From positions 62,001-126,000 of the forward strand of contig NZ_FSRB01000004.1 of NCBI RefSeq assembly GCF_900129635.1: 64,000 bases of DNA, in the 5' to 3' direction. The translations under genes were made by a program, and so were the position numbers. This document shows, piece after piece, positions 9,596-18,110 of this stretch. Source of the DNA: Singulisphaera sp. GP187 (GTDB lineage: Bacteria > Planctomycetota > Planctomycetia > Isosphaerales > Isosphaeraceae). How positions within the stretch are numbered: position 1 is the stretch's first letter; each line of letters begins with the position of its first letter. The notes below the pieces were generated by a model that ran no database searches, was not told the DNA's origin, and saw only the letters and a list, made by a program, of their open reading frames with translations.

Positions 9596-10855
9596 ATGAC
9601 CGGAGCTATGACGATCCCCGCGCCTCGACTCGCACCGCTCGCACTCGCCTTGATCGTCTCAAGCTTCGGCCTGGGGGCTGACGAGCCGCGCGCGGCCGGG
9701 CCGACAGTCCCGTCCGACCCGGTCTTCTCGGCCCTCATGACCGACGGCACCGTCGCCTCGGGGCGGATCCGTCAGATCGGCCCGAACGGGGACGTGACCC
9801 TCGTTCCCAGCCGAGGCGCCGAGCAGGTCCTTGCGTTCCGCCGGCTGGTCAAATTGAGCCGGGACGGGATGCTGCCGATGAGGGCACCCGAGAAGCAACT
9901 CGTTCTGCTCCCCGAGGGCGATCGGCTCTATCGCGCCGTGATCGGAGCGGCGACCGAAACGAAGCTCGACGTGCAATCCTTGACGTTCGGCAAAGTCTCC
10001 GTTCCGCTCGAGAGTCTCGCGGGCCTGGTCCTCGAACCCCCTGAAGATGAGGATGCGTCGTTCGACTTGGTGCATCGGGTTCGGACCGAACCGCGAACGT
10101 CGGAGATCCTCTGGCTCGCGCCCAACGGCGACCGCGTTCAGGGCGGGTTCCTCGGACTCGACGAGAAAACCATCAAATTCCAGGCAAACGCCGGTCCCAT
10201 CACGCTGGAGCTCGCCAAGGTCGAGGCGCTCGGATTCGACGCCAGTCTCGTCACCTACCCAAAGCCCGACGGACCTTGCTTCGAGCTCACCTCCACAGAT
10301 GGCTCGCGGCTGGGGGTAACGAAGCCGCGCCTCGAACAAGGCGAGGTGATCGCCACCACCCGGTTCGGCGCCCCGATTCGACTGGCATTGAACGACCTCG
10401 TCCACCTCCATACGCGCTCGGACTCGATCGTCTACCTGGCCGAGCGCGAGGTTGCCGACGCAAAATACGTTGGTTATGTCGGACCGACGCGCCCGTTTCG
10501 TCGCAACAGTTCGGTCGAAGGCCATCCGCTTCGGCTTGCCGGTCAGACCTACGATCGTGGCCTGGGGACCCGGAGCCGGACCATCCTGGCCTATCGGCTG
10601 TTGCCCGGTGACCGTCGCTTCCAGGCACTCGTCGGTCTCGACGACCGCGCCGGACCGCTCGGGAGCGTTGTCTTCCGAGTTCTTGTCGATGCCCACGAAC
10701 GCTTGATTACGCCCCCGATCTCCGCACGCGACACCCCCAAAGCGATCGACGTTGACCTGGAAGGGGCCAAGCTGCTGATCTTGATTACGGAGTTTGGCGA
10801 ACGCGGTGAGGTCCGCGACTTCGCCGACTGGGTCGAAGCGCGAATCCTCCGCTGA
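9596..10855 (+). CDS. Secreted NPCBM-domain protein
   Basis: 419 residues. An N-terminal signal peptide (LAPLALALIVSSFGLGA) is followed by beta-rich sequence with repeated short strands (SGRIRQIGPNGDVTLV, RVQGGFLGLDEKTIKFQ) that recall Sm-like or surface-adhesion barrels. The C-terminal ~150 residues match an NPCBM/NEW2-type carbohydrate-binding module (LAGQTYDRGLGTRSRTILAYRL-type start, VGLDDRAGPLGSVVFRVLVD). ATG 9608 is an alternative start. It lies 22 bases after the prenyltransferase-repeat gene and closes the envelope train. A role in binding surface glycans is inferred from the module. Confidence 0.82.
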   Translation: MTGAMTIPAPRLAPLALALIVSSFGLGADEPRAAGPTVPSDPVFSALMTDGTVASGRIRQIGPNGDVTLVPSRGAEQVLAFRRLVKLSRDGMLPMRAPEKQLVLLPEGDRLYRAVIGAATETKLDVQSLTFGKVSVPLESLAGLVLEPPEDEDASFDLVHRVRTEPRTSEILWLAPNGDRVQGGFLGLDEKTIKFQANAGPITLELAKVEALGFDASLVTYPKPDGPCFELTSTDGSRLGVTKPRLEQGEVIATTRFGAPIRLALNDLVHLHTRSDSIVYLAEREVADAKYVGYVGPTRPFRRNSSVEGHPLRLAGQTYDRGLGTRSRTILAYRLLPGDRRFQALVGLDDRAGPLGSVVFRVLVDAHERLITPPISARDTPKAIDVDLEGAKLLILITEFGERGEVRDFADWVEARILR

Positions 10856-10921
10856 TCGGCACGGATGCGGGATTGTCTCACCAAGTCGAATCCACTCTCG
10901 AACGTTCCTGGATTTAGCAAC

Positions 10922-11647
10922 ATGACCGACAATAAGATGGCTGAGACCACCGAGCGGCTCAACAACTTGGGACACCTCTCGGCAGGGGTTGGCCATCACG
11001 TGATCAACGCCTTTAGCGCCATCGTGAGCAACGCGGAACTGCTGCGGCTGAAGACCCCGATGCCACTGGTCGTCGACCCTGCTTCACTCGCCGACACCAT
11101 CGTGCGGACGGCGCTCGAGGCCTCGACCGTCGCCCGCCGGCTCATCGACTACACCCGTCCGGTCACCTCGATCGATGCCGACGATCGAACCCAGGCCCCC
11201 GCCGTCGTGGCGCTCGACCGACTGGCGGAAGACTTCGTGTCTGACCAGTTGGAATATGGCCCTCCCGGCGTCGATTGGATCACCGACCTGGCGCCGATCC
11301 CCTTGATCCGCGGGCACTACGACCAGCTCCGTGGCATGCTCGGCCACCTGATCAGCAACGCCTACGACGCGATGCCTCACGATGAAGGAACGGTCTGGCT
11401 CTCCACCTCGACCGACTCGCGCGGTTGGGTCGTGCTCGAGCTTCGCGACTCGGGACAAGGGATGGAGAGCGAGACGATGGTCCGCGCGGTGGAACCCTTC
11501 TTCAGCTCCAAAAACGGTCACCTTGGAGTCGGGCTGAGTATCGCCAACGGGATTTGGCGCCGCCATCGCGGCACCCTCTCGCTCCGCAGCCAGCCTGGTG
11601 AAGGGACCGTCCTTCGCCTCTGCGTCGAACCCTACCAGAATTCGTGA
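10922..11647 (+). CDS. Soluble histidine kinase
   Basis: About 241 residues from ATG 10922; an ATG at 10865 is possible, but neither has a strong ribosome site. An H-box-like segment (GHLSAGVGHHVINAFSAIVS) is followed by a HATPase domain with N box (HLISNAYDAM), G1 (LRDSGQGM) and a G2-type end (GVGLSIANGI, then GEGTVLRL). No sensor or membrane helix is present, so the protein is cytoplasmic and probably reads input through a partner. In the H-box the phosphoacceptor would be one of two adjacent His, and the usual E/N after it is replaced by V, which is unusual. A second soluble kinase and an ANTAR regulator lie within 3 kb on the opposite strand, but pairing is not proven. Confidence 0.82.
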   Translation: MTDNKMAETTERLNNLGHLSAGVGHHVINAFSAIVSNAELLRLKTPMPLVVDPASLADTIVRTALEASTVARRLIDYTRPVTSIDADDRTQAPAVVALDRLAEDFVSDQLEYGPPGVDWITDLAPIPLIRGHYDQLRGMLGHLISNAYDAMPHDEGTVWLSTSTDSRGWVVLELRDSGQGMESETMVRAVEPFFSSKNGHLGVGLSIANGIWRRHRGTLSLRSQPGEGTVLRLCVEPYQNS

Positions 11648-11659
11648 TGGGCGATGACG

Positions 11660-12375
11660 TTAACCCTTCGTCCCGCGTGTGGCCGAGCGCGAGATCCGGC
11701 CATCCCTGTTGATACGGACGATGGTATGTCGACCCATGTCACCTGTGACGTAATCATCAACGACCGCCACGTGAGCCGTTGTGTCCCTGGTGGCATGGAT
11801 TTCGAGTTGTCCCTCCTCCCGAGAGTGCATCGTTTGATGAACGCTCGCACCGGGAAGCATGGTGCCGATGGCGACATCGTAGCCGCCACCGGAGAGGCGA
11901 ACATGTCTGAGTGTCTTCGCTGAATCGTTGTGAACGGCAACGGTGTAACGGGTCGCGAGGTCGACGGCCGTGAGACTGATGGCGAGCGCCACCGGGAAGT
12001 TTACCAACAACAGCGCCGTGCAGGCCAACATCGGTTGCGTACGCCGGGGTTCGGGGAGATCACGAGGCTGATGACCCCGATGAGAAAGGCTGCGAAACCT
12101 AGAGCGGTTCCCGACCGGCTGGCGCACGGAAAAAGGGGGACAGGCACCCGGCCTCCCAAGCGTTTGGCGAGATTCAAGGGCTCAGGGGCCGGGAGCCAGT
12201 CCCCTTTATCCTCCGCTGTGCGCTATGCAAAGGAAAACCGCTCTAGGTAGAGCGTGAGCAGACCCGCGGCCATTAGCCAGTCCCAGCGGGTGATGAGCCA
12301 GAGCAAGAAAATGGCGATACCGACGAAAAGCGGAGTTGCACCACAAATCAAGGAAATCTTGTAATAGGGACTCAT
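11660..12375 (-). pseudogene. Small membrane protein gene broken by a MITE-like insertion and a 1-base loss
   Basis: Reading leftward from ATG 12375 gives a helix (LICGATPLFVGIAIFLLWLI), then a second helix that is cut at 12246 by the 140-bp element at 12103-12242, which brings an in-frame stop. Removing the element and one CTAG copy restores LLTLYLGFAAFLIGVISLVI in frame. One further base is missing in the G4 run at 12046-12049: adding one joins ISPNPRRTQPM to a third helix (ACTALLLVNFPVALAI) and a soluble domain (YTVAVHNDSAKTLRHVRLSG, then DDYVTGDMGRHTIVRINRDG). The repaired protein would be 190 residues. The length arithmetic fits exactly (716 - 144 + 1 = 573). The family is unnamed. Confidence 0.75.
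12099..12246. mobile_element. MITE-like 140-bp element with CTAG target duplication
   Basis: CTAG at 12099-12102 and 12243-12246 flank a 140-bp body (12103-12242) that begins AGCGGTT and ends AACCGCT. The inverted repeat continues imperfectly inward: GGCGCACGG against the complement of GTGCGCTA, and AAAGGGGGACAGGCACCCGG against the complement of CCGGGAGCCAGTCCCCTTT. The whole element could therefore fold into one hairpin. It encodes nothing. A 4-base YTAR-type duplication is the habit of IS5-group transposases, so an IS5-like element may have moved it. No second copy was seen in this window. Confidence 0.72.
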
Positions 12376-12556
12376 GGAATGGACCCGGCCTCAGATCGAG
12401 CGTCCACTACTGGAGGTTGAGGGATCGCGGCCCGTGGATCGGCCGATCAGAATGTCTTGGCCCTTGCACCCGATGCCGGGTGAGGCCGCGATCCTCGTCA
12501 CGACGCCGACTCGCTCACCCCGACGAGCAAGTCCAATCGAGGCCGAAGCCCTTGGG

Positions 12557-13345
12557 TTAATTCCGTTGGCTGGCGAGTGACCCATGGGAGGAGGGTTGTG
12601 CGACTGGGAAGCGGACGATCACCCGCGTACCCTGGCCCACGGTGGAGCTGATCGAGATCTCACCACCCAATTGGTCGACCATCTCGCGGCAGATCGCCAG
12701 CCCGAGTCCGCTTCCCTCGACTCCGGAATGCTCCTCGCGTGAGAGTCGATAGAACGGCTCAAAAACCTTCGAGATCGCGTCCGCGGGGATTCCGGGCCCG
12801 CTATCGGTGACGATGAAGGTCCAGGTTTCCCCCTCGTGGCGGGCGGCCAATCGAACCTGTCCCCCGGCGGGCGTGTATTTCAGCGCATTGGCGACGACGT
12901 TTCCGAAAATCTGCTGGCAGCGGGCGGCATCGGTCGACACGGTGGTGTCAGCCCCCTCCATGACGCATTCCCAGCTCACTTTGCGCGCGACGACATCCTG
13001 GGCAAAATGCCGATCGATCTCGCGAATCAGAGCGCCGATGGTGAACGAGCCATAGCAGAGCGGCCGGGTGCCTTGGACGAGTCCGGCGTAGTCCAGATAA
13101 CTTCGTGTCAGGCGGAGCAAGTCATCGCACAGGACGACCATCGTCTGGACATGCCCGCGCTGGTCGTTTGAGATCGGTTTCGCCGCCGAGCCGAGGATCA
13201 GGTCGAAGCCGGCGCGCAGCGAGATCAACGGTCGACAGAGCTCGTGACTCAGATTCGACAGGATCGTCCGCAACTCGTCATGCGCGATCAAGGGCCGAGC
13301 CGCGGGGTTCGGGGCTGAGGTATGCAAATCAGTGCGCGCGTCCAT
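12557..13345 (-). CDS. Soluble histidine kinase with HisKA and HATPase domains
   Basis: 262 residues. The HisKA domain has a clear H-box (ILSNLSHELCRPLISLRAGF, phosphoacceptor His in SHEL). A full HATPase_c domain follows: N box (NVVANALKYTPAGG), G1 (VTDSGPGIP), F box (FEPFYRLSREEHSG) and G2 (GSGLGLAICREMVDQLGG). There is no membrane helix or PAS domain, so input must come from partners or from fused signalling elsewhere. The gene is on the same strand as the BON-domain and ANTAR genes to its right (14655 to 12557), which may form a stress-signalling group. The 180 bases between it and the broken gene at 12375 hold no supported gene. Confidence 0.9.
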   Translation of the reverse strand: MDARTDLHTSAPNPAARPLIAHDELRTILSNLSHELCRPLISLRAGFDLILGSAAKPISNDQRGHVQTMVVLCDDLLRLTRSYLDYAGLVQGTRPLCYGSFTIGALIREIDRHFAQDVVARKVSWECVMEGADTTVSTDAARCQQIFGNVVANALKYTPAGGQVRLAARHEGETWTFIVTDSGPGIPADAISKVFEPFYRLSREEHSGVEGSGLGLAICREMVDQLGGEISISSTVGQGTRVIVRFPVAQPSSHGSLASQRN

Positions 13346-13482
13346 GTTCCTCTCTCAACGTCTCCCCAGGCAACGGGGGACGAATGCGAGTGGCCTTCGA
13401 TCAAGAGAGGCCGCCTTGGCCTCTCCCGAGCGCCCTTGGCCGTCGTCGGAAGGCGAAGTTGATGGCAAACGAAGTCGCTTAG

Positions 13483-13743
13483 CTAGCTTACCACGATCTC
13501 GTTCGAGAGCACCTGGTGGCCGTCGGTGAGATCAAGCACGGCCTGTTGGGCCAATTGCTTGGCGTGATAAGTACGGGAGCGGCCCTGGAGGACAATCGAA
13601 TCGGCCGAGCAGACCACGTGGAGGTCGCGGATCCGACCGCTCGCACGTTGTTCGATATAGCCTTCCAATTGCTCGGCAAGCCGTTCGATGCTCCCGCCAC
13701 GTCCGGACCGCCGAGGGTCCATCCCGGAGTCAAACGTCATCAT
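13483..13743 (-). CDS. Small BON-domain protein
   Basis: 86 residues. The segment IERLAEQLEGYIEQRASGRI followed by DLHVVCSADSIVLQGRSRTYHAKQLAQQAV and LTDGHQVLSNEIVV has the alpha-beta pattern of a BON domain (helix, two strands with a GxSxTYHAK-type loop, helix, strand). BON domains bind phospholipid or protein surfaces and often occur in osmotic or envelope stress proteins. No signal peptide is visible, so it is probably cytoplasmic, as in several planctomycete single-BON proteins. It sits 137 bases upstream of the histidine kinase gene on the same strand. Confidence 0.75.
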   Translation of the reverse strand: MMTFDSGMDPRRSGRGGSIERLAEQLEGYIEQRASGRIRDLHVVCSADSIVLQGRSRTYHAKQLAQQAVLDLTDGHQVLSNEIVVS

Positions 13744-14013
13744 GCCCAGTCTCCATGGTGTTCGGCAGCGCTACAGGAACATCCGATGCTCACACAATGC
13801 CGAGCCAGTGGTGGTGGAAAGGAACTCGCCCAGAACTTTGCTTTGTGGGAGATGAACAGACTTGCGTCCCACCGTTCCAGGCGGCCGGGGCCCTCGCCAC
13901 CCTCCTTGAGATTTCCACTGGCGCTCTTGCTCCGAAGCCGTTTGGCGGCGACTTCGCGTCGAACCAAACACCCTTAGCCTAGCGAGGTCGATACCGAAGG
14001 TCAAACAGGAAGT

Positions 14014-14655
14014 TTACAGATCTTGCGAATAACCGCTACTTCGCCGCGCGGGTTCCGACGGCTGATGGGGGGATTCCAGGAGCTCGTCGGCTTGGACGAT
14101 GGACTCAGCGAGCTTGGACATCGGCATCCGGCGGTCCTGGCTCTGCCGTTGGAGGAGCCGAAAGGCCTCGGACTCGGAGAGGCTGCGTCGGGTCATGAGG
14201 ATACCCTTGGCGCGTTCGATCAGCTTGCGCTCCCGGAGTGTGAGTTCTAAAGTGTTGACATTTTCACGTAGTGTGCGGATCTCACGGGCTCGTGCCACGG
14301 CCACCTGGAGTGCGGCGTGCAGGCTCGGGCTGGTCACCGGCTTGAGCAAGTAGTAGAGAACCCCGTCCTCGACGGCCTGGTCGATCAGGTTCGGGTGTCC
14401 ATGCGCGGTCAGAATGATGACGGGCGTCCCCGGGTCCCGGACGATTTGTCGCGCCGCGGACAGGCCATCGAGCCCCGGCATCTCGATGTCCATCAACACG
14501 ACGTCGGGCAGGGAGCGTCGACAAACTTCGATGGCGTGATGTCCGTCATTGACCACGGCCACAACGTCGTAGCCGAGCGATTCGAGTTGACCCTGGAGGC
14601 CGGCGGCCACCGGTTTCTCGTCATCGGCGATCAGCACCTTGTACGGTCGATTCAT
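14014..14655 (-). CDS. Response regulator with ANTAR RNA-binding output
   Basis: About 213 residues from ATG 14655, chosen because GGGAGG lies ~8 bases upstream and the receiver domain begins at once; a longer reading to 14820 adds unrelated residues. The receiver has the acidic pair (IADDE, residues 11-12), phospho-Asp 56 (VVLMDIEMPG) and the conserved Lys (YYLLKP). After a coiled-coil linker comes an ANTAR domain (LTLRERKLIERAKGILMTRR, then SESEAFRLLQRQSQDRRMPM). ANTAR proteins bind paired hairpins in nascent RNA and block termination. Its target is not known; no twin hairpin ANTAR site was identified by eye. The cognate kinase could be either soluble kinase nearby. Confidence 0.93.
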   Translation of the reverse strand: MNRPYKVLIADDEKPVAAGLQGQLESLGYDVVAVVNDGHHAIEVCRRSLPDVVLMDIEMPGLDGLSAARQIVRDPGTPVIILTAHGHPNLIDQAVEDGVLYYLLKPVTSPSLHAALQVAVARAREIRTLRENVNTLELTLRERKLIERAKGILMTRRSLSESEAFRLLQRQSQDRRMPMSKLAESIVQADELLESPHQPSEPARRSSGYSQDL

Positions 14656-14900
14656 AAGACCAACCTCCCTTGAACGTCCCACTCGGACGGAAACCTGCGC
14701 AAATCCCATGAACGTCGCAATCGCGGCGAATGTTTGCCCACAGCGCCAAACTCGCCGGTTCTGAGGCAAGCCCAAGTTTTGCCGGAGGGAAATCTTGACG
14801 ATCTCACTTTGAGCACGCACAATTCGTACCCATCTCCTTCCGGCGAAAATGTTATCGTATCATATCCCTGGGCACGGATCCTCCTCGGTCGAGAGTGGAA

Positions 14901-15392
14901 ATGGTGACACGGCACGCGCACGCCCCCCTCACATTCAATGATCTGGCCATTGGCGACGAGTGGGAAAGCCCAGGGAGAACCGTCACCGAGGCGGATGTCA
15001 CGGCGTTCGCGGGGATTTCCGGCGACTTCAATCCGTTGCACGTGGACCATGAGGGGGCCCGTCGCGGTCCGTTTGGCAAGCCCGTGGCCCACGGACTTCT
15101 TGGACTTTCGATCACGTCGGGGCTGACGAGCCATGCCCCCTGGGTCGACACGATGGCATTTCTTGCGATCCTGGAATGGAAATTTCTGCAACCGATCGCG
15201 TTCGGCGACACGATCCGGGTGATTTCCCAGGTCGTGGCGTTGGAACCGCGGTCGCGCGGACGACGGGGCGTGGTCACCTGGCAGCGCCGTCTGCTCAACC
15301 AGCACGGGCAGGTGGTCCAAGAAGGCTCGACCCAGACGCTCGTTCGCGGCCGGACCCGCCCCGAGGTCAGCGACGAGGGGACGTGCGTCTGA
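14901..15392 (+). CDS. MaoC-like hydratase (hot-dog fold)
   Basis: 163 residues from ATG 14901 (GAGAG 6 bases upstream; GTG 14895 is an alternative). The MaoC hydratase motif is clear: TAFAGISGDFNPLHVDHEGARRG with the catalytic Asp/His pair (D-x-N-P-L-H), then VAHGLLGLSI. Strands such as WKFLQPIAFGDTI complete a hot-dog fold. Such proteins hydrate enoyl-CoA in fatty acid or side-chain degradation or in polyhydroxyalkanoate supply. There are no fatty-acid genes beside it, so the substrate is open. The next small gene begins 71 bases downstream on the same strand. Confidence 0.9.
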   Translation: MVTRHAHAPLTFNDLAIGDEWESPGRTVTEADVTAFAGISGDFNPLHVDHEGARRGPFGKPVAHGLLGLSITSGLTSHAPWVDTMAFLAILEWKFLQPIAFGDTIRVISQVVALEPRSRGRRGVVTWQRRLLNQHGQVVQEGSTQTLVRGRTRPEVSDEGTCV

Positions 15393-15463
15393 CGCCTGAA
15401 CTCGACCCAAGCCGCCGCCCCATCCCCGTTTTCTCTTCCCGTTCGGCCCCGAGGTCCCTGATT

Positions 15464-15676
15464 GTGGCCCAGTATCGCACCGAGGTGTTCATCGCCGACG
15501 ACCGCTATGTCTGTCTGCAACTGCCCGCTAACCTGCCCACGGGACGAGCGCTGGTCACGGTCGTCGTCGTCTCCTCCGACCCGTCCGATCCCGAACCGGC
15601 CCCGGACGTCGAACCCGACCACCAAGACATCGAATGGTGGGACGAATTCGACGAGGATCGGGAGCGTGTCGGTTGA
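15464..15676 (+). CDS. Small acidic hypothetical protein
   Basis: 70 residues from GTG 15464 (GAGGT about 9 bases upstream). The start VAQYRTEVFIADDRYVCLQL gives three likely strands, followed by an acidic C-terminus rich in Asp/Glu/Trp (DIEWWDEFDEDRERV). The shape recalls short antitoxin-like or domain-of-unknown-function proteins common in planctomycetes, but no toxin partner is next to it. It faces the convergent PEP-hydrolase-like gene, whose end lies 44 bases away. Function unknown. Confidence 0.55.
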   Translation: MAQYRTEVFIADDRYVCLQLPANLPTGRALVTVVVVSSDPSDPEPAPDVEPDHQDIEWWDEFDEDRERVG

Positions 15677-15720
15677 CCTTCGCCCAGGGGGAAGCGGTTC
15701 GATAATCACCTCGGTCTCAT

Positions 15721-16569
15721 TCAGGAAGTCGAAATCCGGAGCGAAAGGAAGTCACGGACTTGGGTCACGATCGCCGGCTCGGTAGGCAGGCGTTCGATGC
15801 TGCTCGCGCCGAAGAAGCCCACAATCCCCCGAGTCCGCTGGAAAATCTCCGCGACGTCGGTGGGTTCGGCGATCGGTCCGCCATGGCAGAGGACCAAGAT
15901 CTCCGGGCGAACCGCCTTGGCCGCGTCGGCCATCGCCTGAACCCGGCTCGCCGCCTCCGCGAGCGTGATGGCTGATTTGGCCCCGATCATTCCCCGGGTC
16001 GTCAAGCCCACATGGGGCACGATCAGGTCGGCACCGGCCTCCGCCATCGCGCGCGCTTCATCGACGTTGTGGACGTAGGGGCAAGTCAACAAATCCATCT
16101 TACGGGCCTGGGCGATCATTGTGACTTCCAAATCGAAACCCATCCCTGTTTCTTCAAGGCCCTGGCGAAAAAGTCCGTCAATCAGGCCGACGGTGGGGAA
16201 ATTTTGGACGCCCGCGAACCCGGCGTCACGCACTTCTTTCAAAAATCGCGACATGACCCGGAACGGGTCGGTGGCGCAGACTCCGGCCAGGACCGGTGTA
16301 TGCTTGACCACGGGAAGGACTTCCGCCGCCATCTCCATCACGATCTTATTGGCGTCACCGTATGGCATCAGGCCCGCGAGACTCCCACGCCCCGCCATCC
16401 GGAATCGGCCGGAATTGTAGAGGATGATCAGGTCGATCCCGCCTGACTCGGCACATTTTGCACTCAGGCCGATCCCGGCTCCTCCTCCGATCAAGGGGAG
16501 ACCCTGGGCGATCTTGCGACGGAATCGATCGAGAATCTCGCTGCGAGACAGAGAAACGGTATGAGACAT
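15721..16569 (-). CDS. PEP-hydrolase-like TIM-barrel protein (Tm-1 C-terminal half)
   Basis: 282 residues matching the phosphoenolpyruvate hydrolase-like/TIM-barrel signal transduction family: [20 protein letters not shown] near the N-terminus, then [49 protein letters not shown] and [12 protein letters not shown]. The plant resistance protein Tm-1 carries this barrel fused behind the UPF0261 domain. Here the two are separate but coupled genes: this ATG shares one base with the stop of the upstream UPF0261 gene. The biochemical reaction is unproven in bacteria. Confidence 0.9.
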   Translation of the reverse strand: MSHTVSLSRSEILDRFRRKIAQGLPLIGGGAGIGLSAKCAESGGIDLIILYNSGRFRMAGRGSLAGLMPYGDANKIVMEMAAEVLPVVKHTPVLAGVCATDPFRVMSRFLKEVRDAGFAGVQNFPTVGLIDGLFRQGLEETGMGFDLEVTMIAQARKMDLLTCPYVHNVDEARAMAEAGADLIVPHVGLTTRGMIGAKSAITLAEAASRVQAMADAAKAVRPEILVLCHGGPIAEPTDVAEIFQRTRGIVGFFGASSIERLPTEPAIVTQVRDFLSLRISTS

Positions 16570-17813
16570 CAGAGACCTTTGCGCAGGGGCAGTAACTCCA
16601 TCATTGCACGCGCCGCGGCCGTTGCGAACGATGGATCGTTGAGATGCTCGTCGCGCGACTCAACGCGGACGTGGGGGTGTGCGGCGAGTTTCCAAGTCAG
16701 AGTCGAGAATAAGGCGTCATCAGCATCGGGGTCGTGAAACGGCTGACCCGGGGCATCGAGCGCGGACAGGCCGCGACGAGGAATGAGGAGCACGACCGGG
16801 CCTTGGGCCCGGCTGAGGACTTCGGCCATGTAAAGGCCGAAGCCTTCGTTCTCCTCGGGGGTCGTCCGCATCAAGGTCACCGACGGATTATGCAGGTGGA
16901 ACTTGCGGCCGATGAACTGTCTGGGCACCGTCGCCCTCGGTCCGAAATTGACCATGTCGAGCGCACCGAGGCTGATGACTTGAGGGACGCCATGTCTCCC
17001 CGCGGCCTCGAGTCGATCGGGGCCCGCCGAGAGCACGCCTCCCACCAGTTCGTCCGCGATCTCGGTGGTTGTTAAGTCGAGCACCCCTGCGATCTGGCCG
17101 TCGCGGACGAGGCCCTCCATCGCTTGCCCGCCCACCCCCGTCGCGTGGAACACGATGACCTCGACCGACTCACCCTCCAGGACATGACGGGCGCAATCGA
17201 CGCAAGGGGTCGTGACCCCGAACATCGTGGCCGCGACCACCGGCCGCGAACTCGAACGGATGATTTCGCGCGAATCGCGCGGCAGACAGATCATCCCGGC
17301 GAGTCCGAGCGCGGCGTTGGTCAACGCCGTTCGGCTCAGGCGATTCAGGCCGGCGATATCGGCCACGGGGAAAACCATCGTGATATCACTGCCACGGACA
17401 TAAGGGCGAGTCTGGCCACTCGCCAGCGTGCTGACCATGACCTTGGGGACCCCGAAGGCGAGCTGGCGCATCGCCGAGGTGGCGATCTCGGTACCGGCGG
17501 AGCCGCCCAGGCCAAAGATTCCCGCGATCGCCCGCTCCGACCCGAGTTTCGTGACCAGCCTGGCCACTCCTTGCGCGGCGGCGGCGACGGCCTCGCCCCG
17601 GTCGCCGCACTCACGGACCGCGGTCAACGTCGTTCCCGCCAGTCGAAAGACCTCGTCGCGGTCGATGTCGGGAGGAAAGACGGGAGGTCCCCACGAACCG
17701 ACGTCAATTACGAGGGGCTCGAGACCTTGTTTCCGCAGCAGGTCGCGAACGAACGCCAATTCGTGCCCTTTGGTATCAAGGGTACCCACGAGGAGAACGA
17801 GATTGGCTCGCAC
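16569..17813 (-). CDS. UPF0261 family protein (Tm-1 N-terminal half, ATP-binding)
   Basis: 414 residues of the UPF0261/Tm-1-like ATP-binding family: [20 protein letters not shown] at the N-terminus, [18 protein letters not shown] (phosphate-binding loop type), [20 protein letters not shown], and [18 protein letters not shown]. The family forms a two-domain nucleotide-binding fold and pairs with the TIM-barrel encoded downstream. In tomato, Tm-1 binds tobamovirus replicase, but bacterial homologues are probably metabolic. The stop of this gene overlaps the start of the barrel gene by one base (TGATG), which implies translational coupling. Confidence 0.9.
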   Translation of the reverse strand: MRANLVLLVGTLDTKGHELAFVRDLLRKQGLEPLVIDVGSWGPPVFPPDIDRDEVFRLAGTTLTAVRECGDRGEAVAAAAQGVARLVTKLGSERAIAGIFGLGGSAGTEIATSAMRQLAFGVPKVMVSTLASGQTRPYVRGSDITMVFPVADIAGLNRLSRTALTNAALGLAGMICLPRDSREIIRSSSRPVVAATMFGVTTPCVDCARHVLEGESVEVIVFHATGVGGQAMEGLVRDGQIAGVLDLTTTEIADELVGGVLSAGPDRLEAAGRHGVPQVISLGALDMVNFGPRATVPRQFIGRKFHLHNPSVTLMRTTPEENEGFGLYMAEVLSRAQGPVVLLIPRRGLSALDAPGQPFHDPDADDALFSTLTWKLAAHPHVRVESRDEHLNDPSFATAAARAMMELLPLRKGL

Positions 17814-17890
17814 GAGAGACCTCGTCGTGAATCAAAAGGCAGTGAGGTGGGGACGGAGTCTGATTGACACCCGGCTCGTACCACATCATC

Positions 17891-18110
17891 TTGACACTCC
17901 CCACGCCAGAAGGCGGGGGATTCTCAGTTCAACGTGGACCGCCTACAATGCGAAGGTCTTACACCCACTCCCTGAGCGTTTGGAGGCCGAAGCCTCCCGT
18001 TCCTGTGTGCCCCACAGTACGTATCTGACGAAGACGTCTCTCGACGTTTCCGACAGCGTCGAGTTGGGGATGACTTGGTTCTCGCCACCCCAGACGCTTT
18101 CTGTCCCTTC
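17891..18110 (-). ncRNA. Possible omega-RNA-like 3' region of the IS605 derivative
   Basis: The ~220 bases before the right end are rich in stems on the minus strand: a GGAGGC-UUCG-GCCUCC hairpin (17982-17997) with a stable UUCG loop, further weak stems near 18030-18070, and the right-end hairpin. In TnpB elements this region makes the guide-carrying omega RNA whose guide comes from the DNA just beyond the right end (here left of 17891). Identity is inferred from position and fold only, and the 5' boundary is a guess. Confidence 0.4.

Noticed and set aside
8410-9750. 446-codon open frame on the minus strand
   Set aside because: It lies antisense to the prenyltransferase-repeat gene; the plus-strand gene has signal peptide, repeats and ribosome site.
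12374-12580. 68-codon open frame on the plus strand overlapping the kinase end
   Set aside because: No ribosome site or family; the gene on the opposite strand explains the right part and the broken membrane gene starts at its left edge.
13744-14013. Possible gene between the BON and ANTAR genes
   Set aside because: Frames on both strands are short and of unlikely composition, without ribosome sites.
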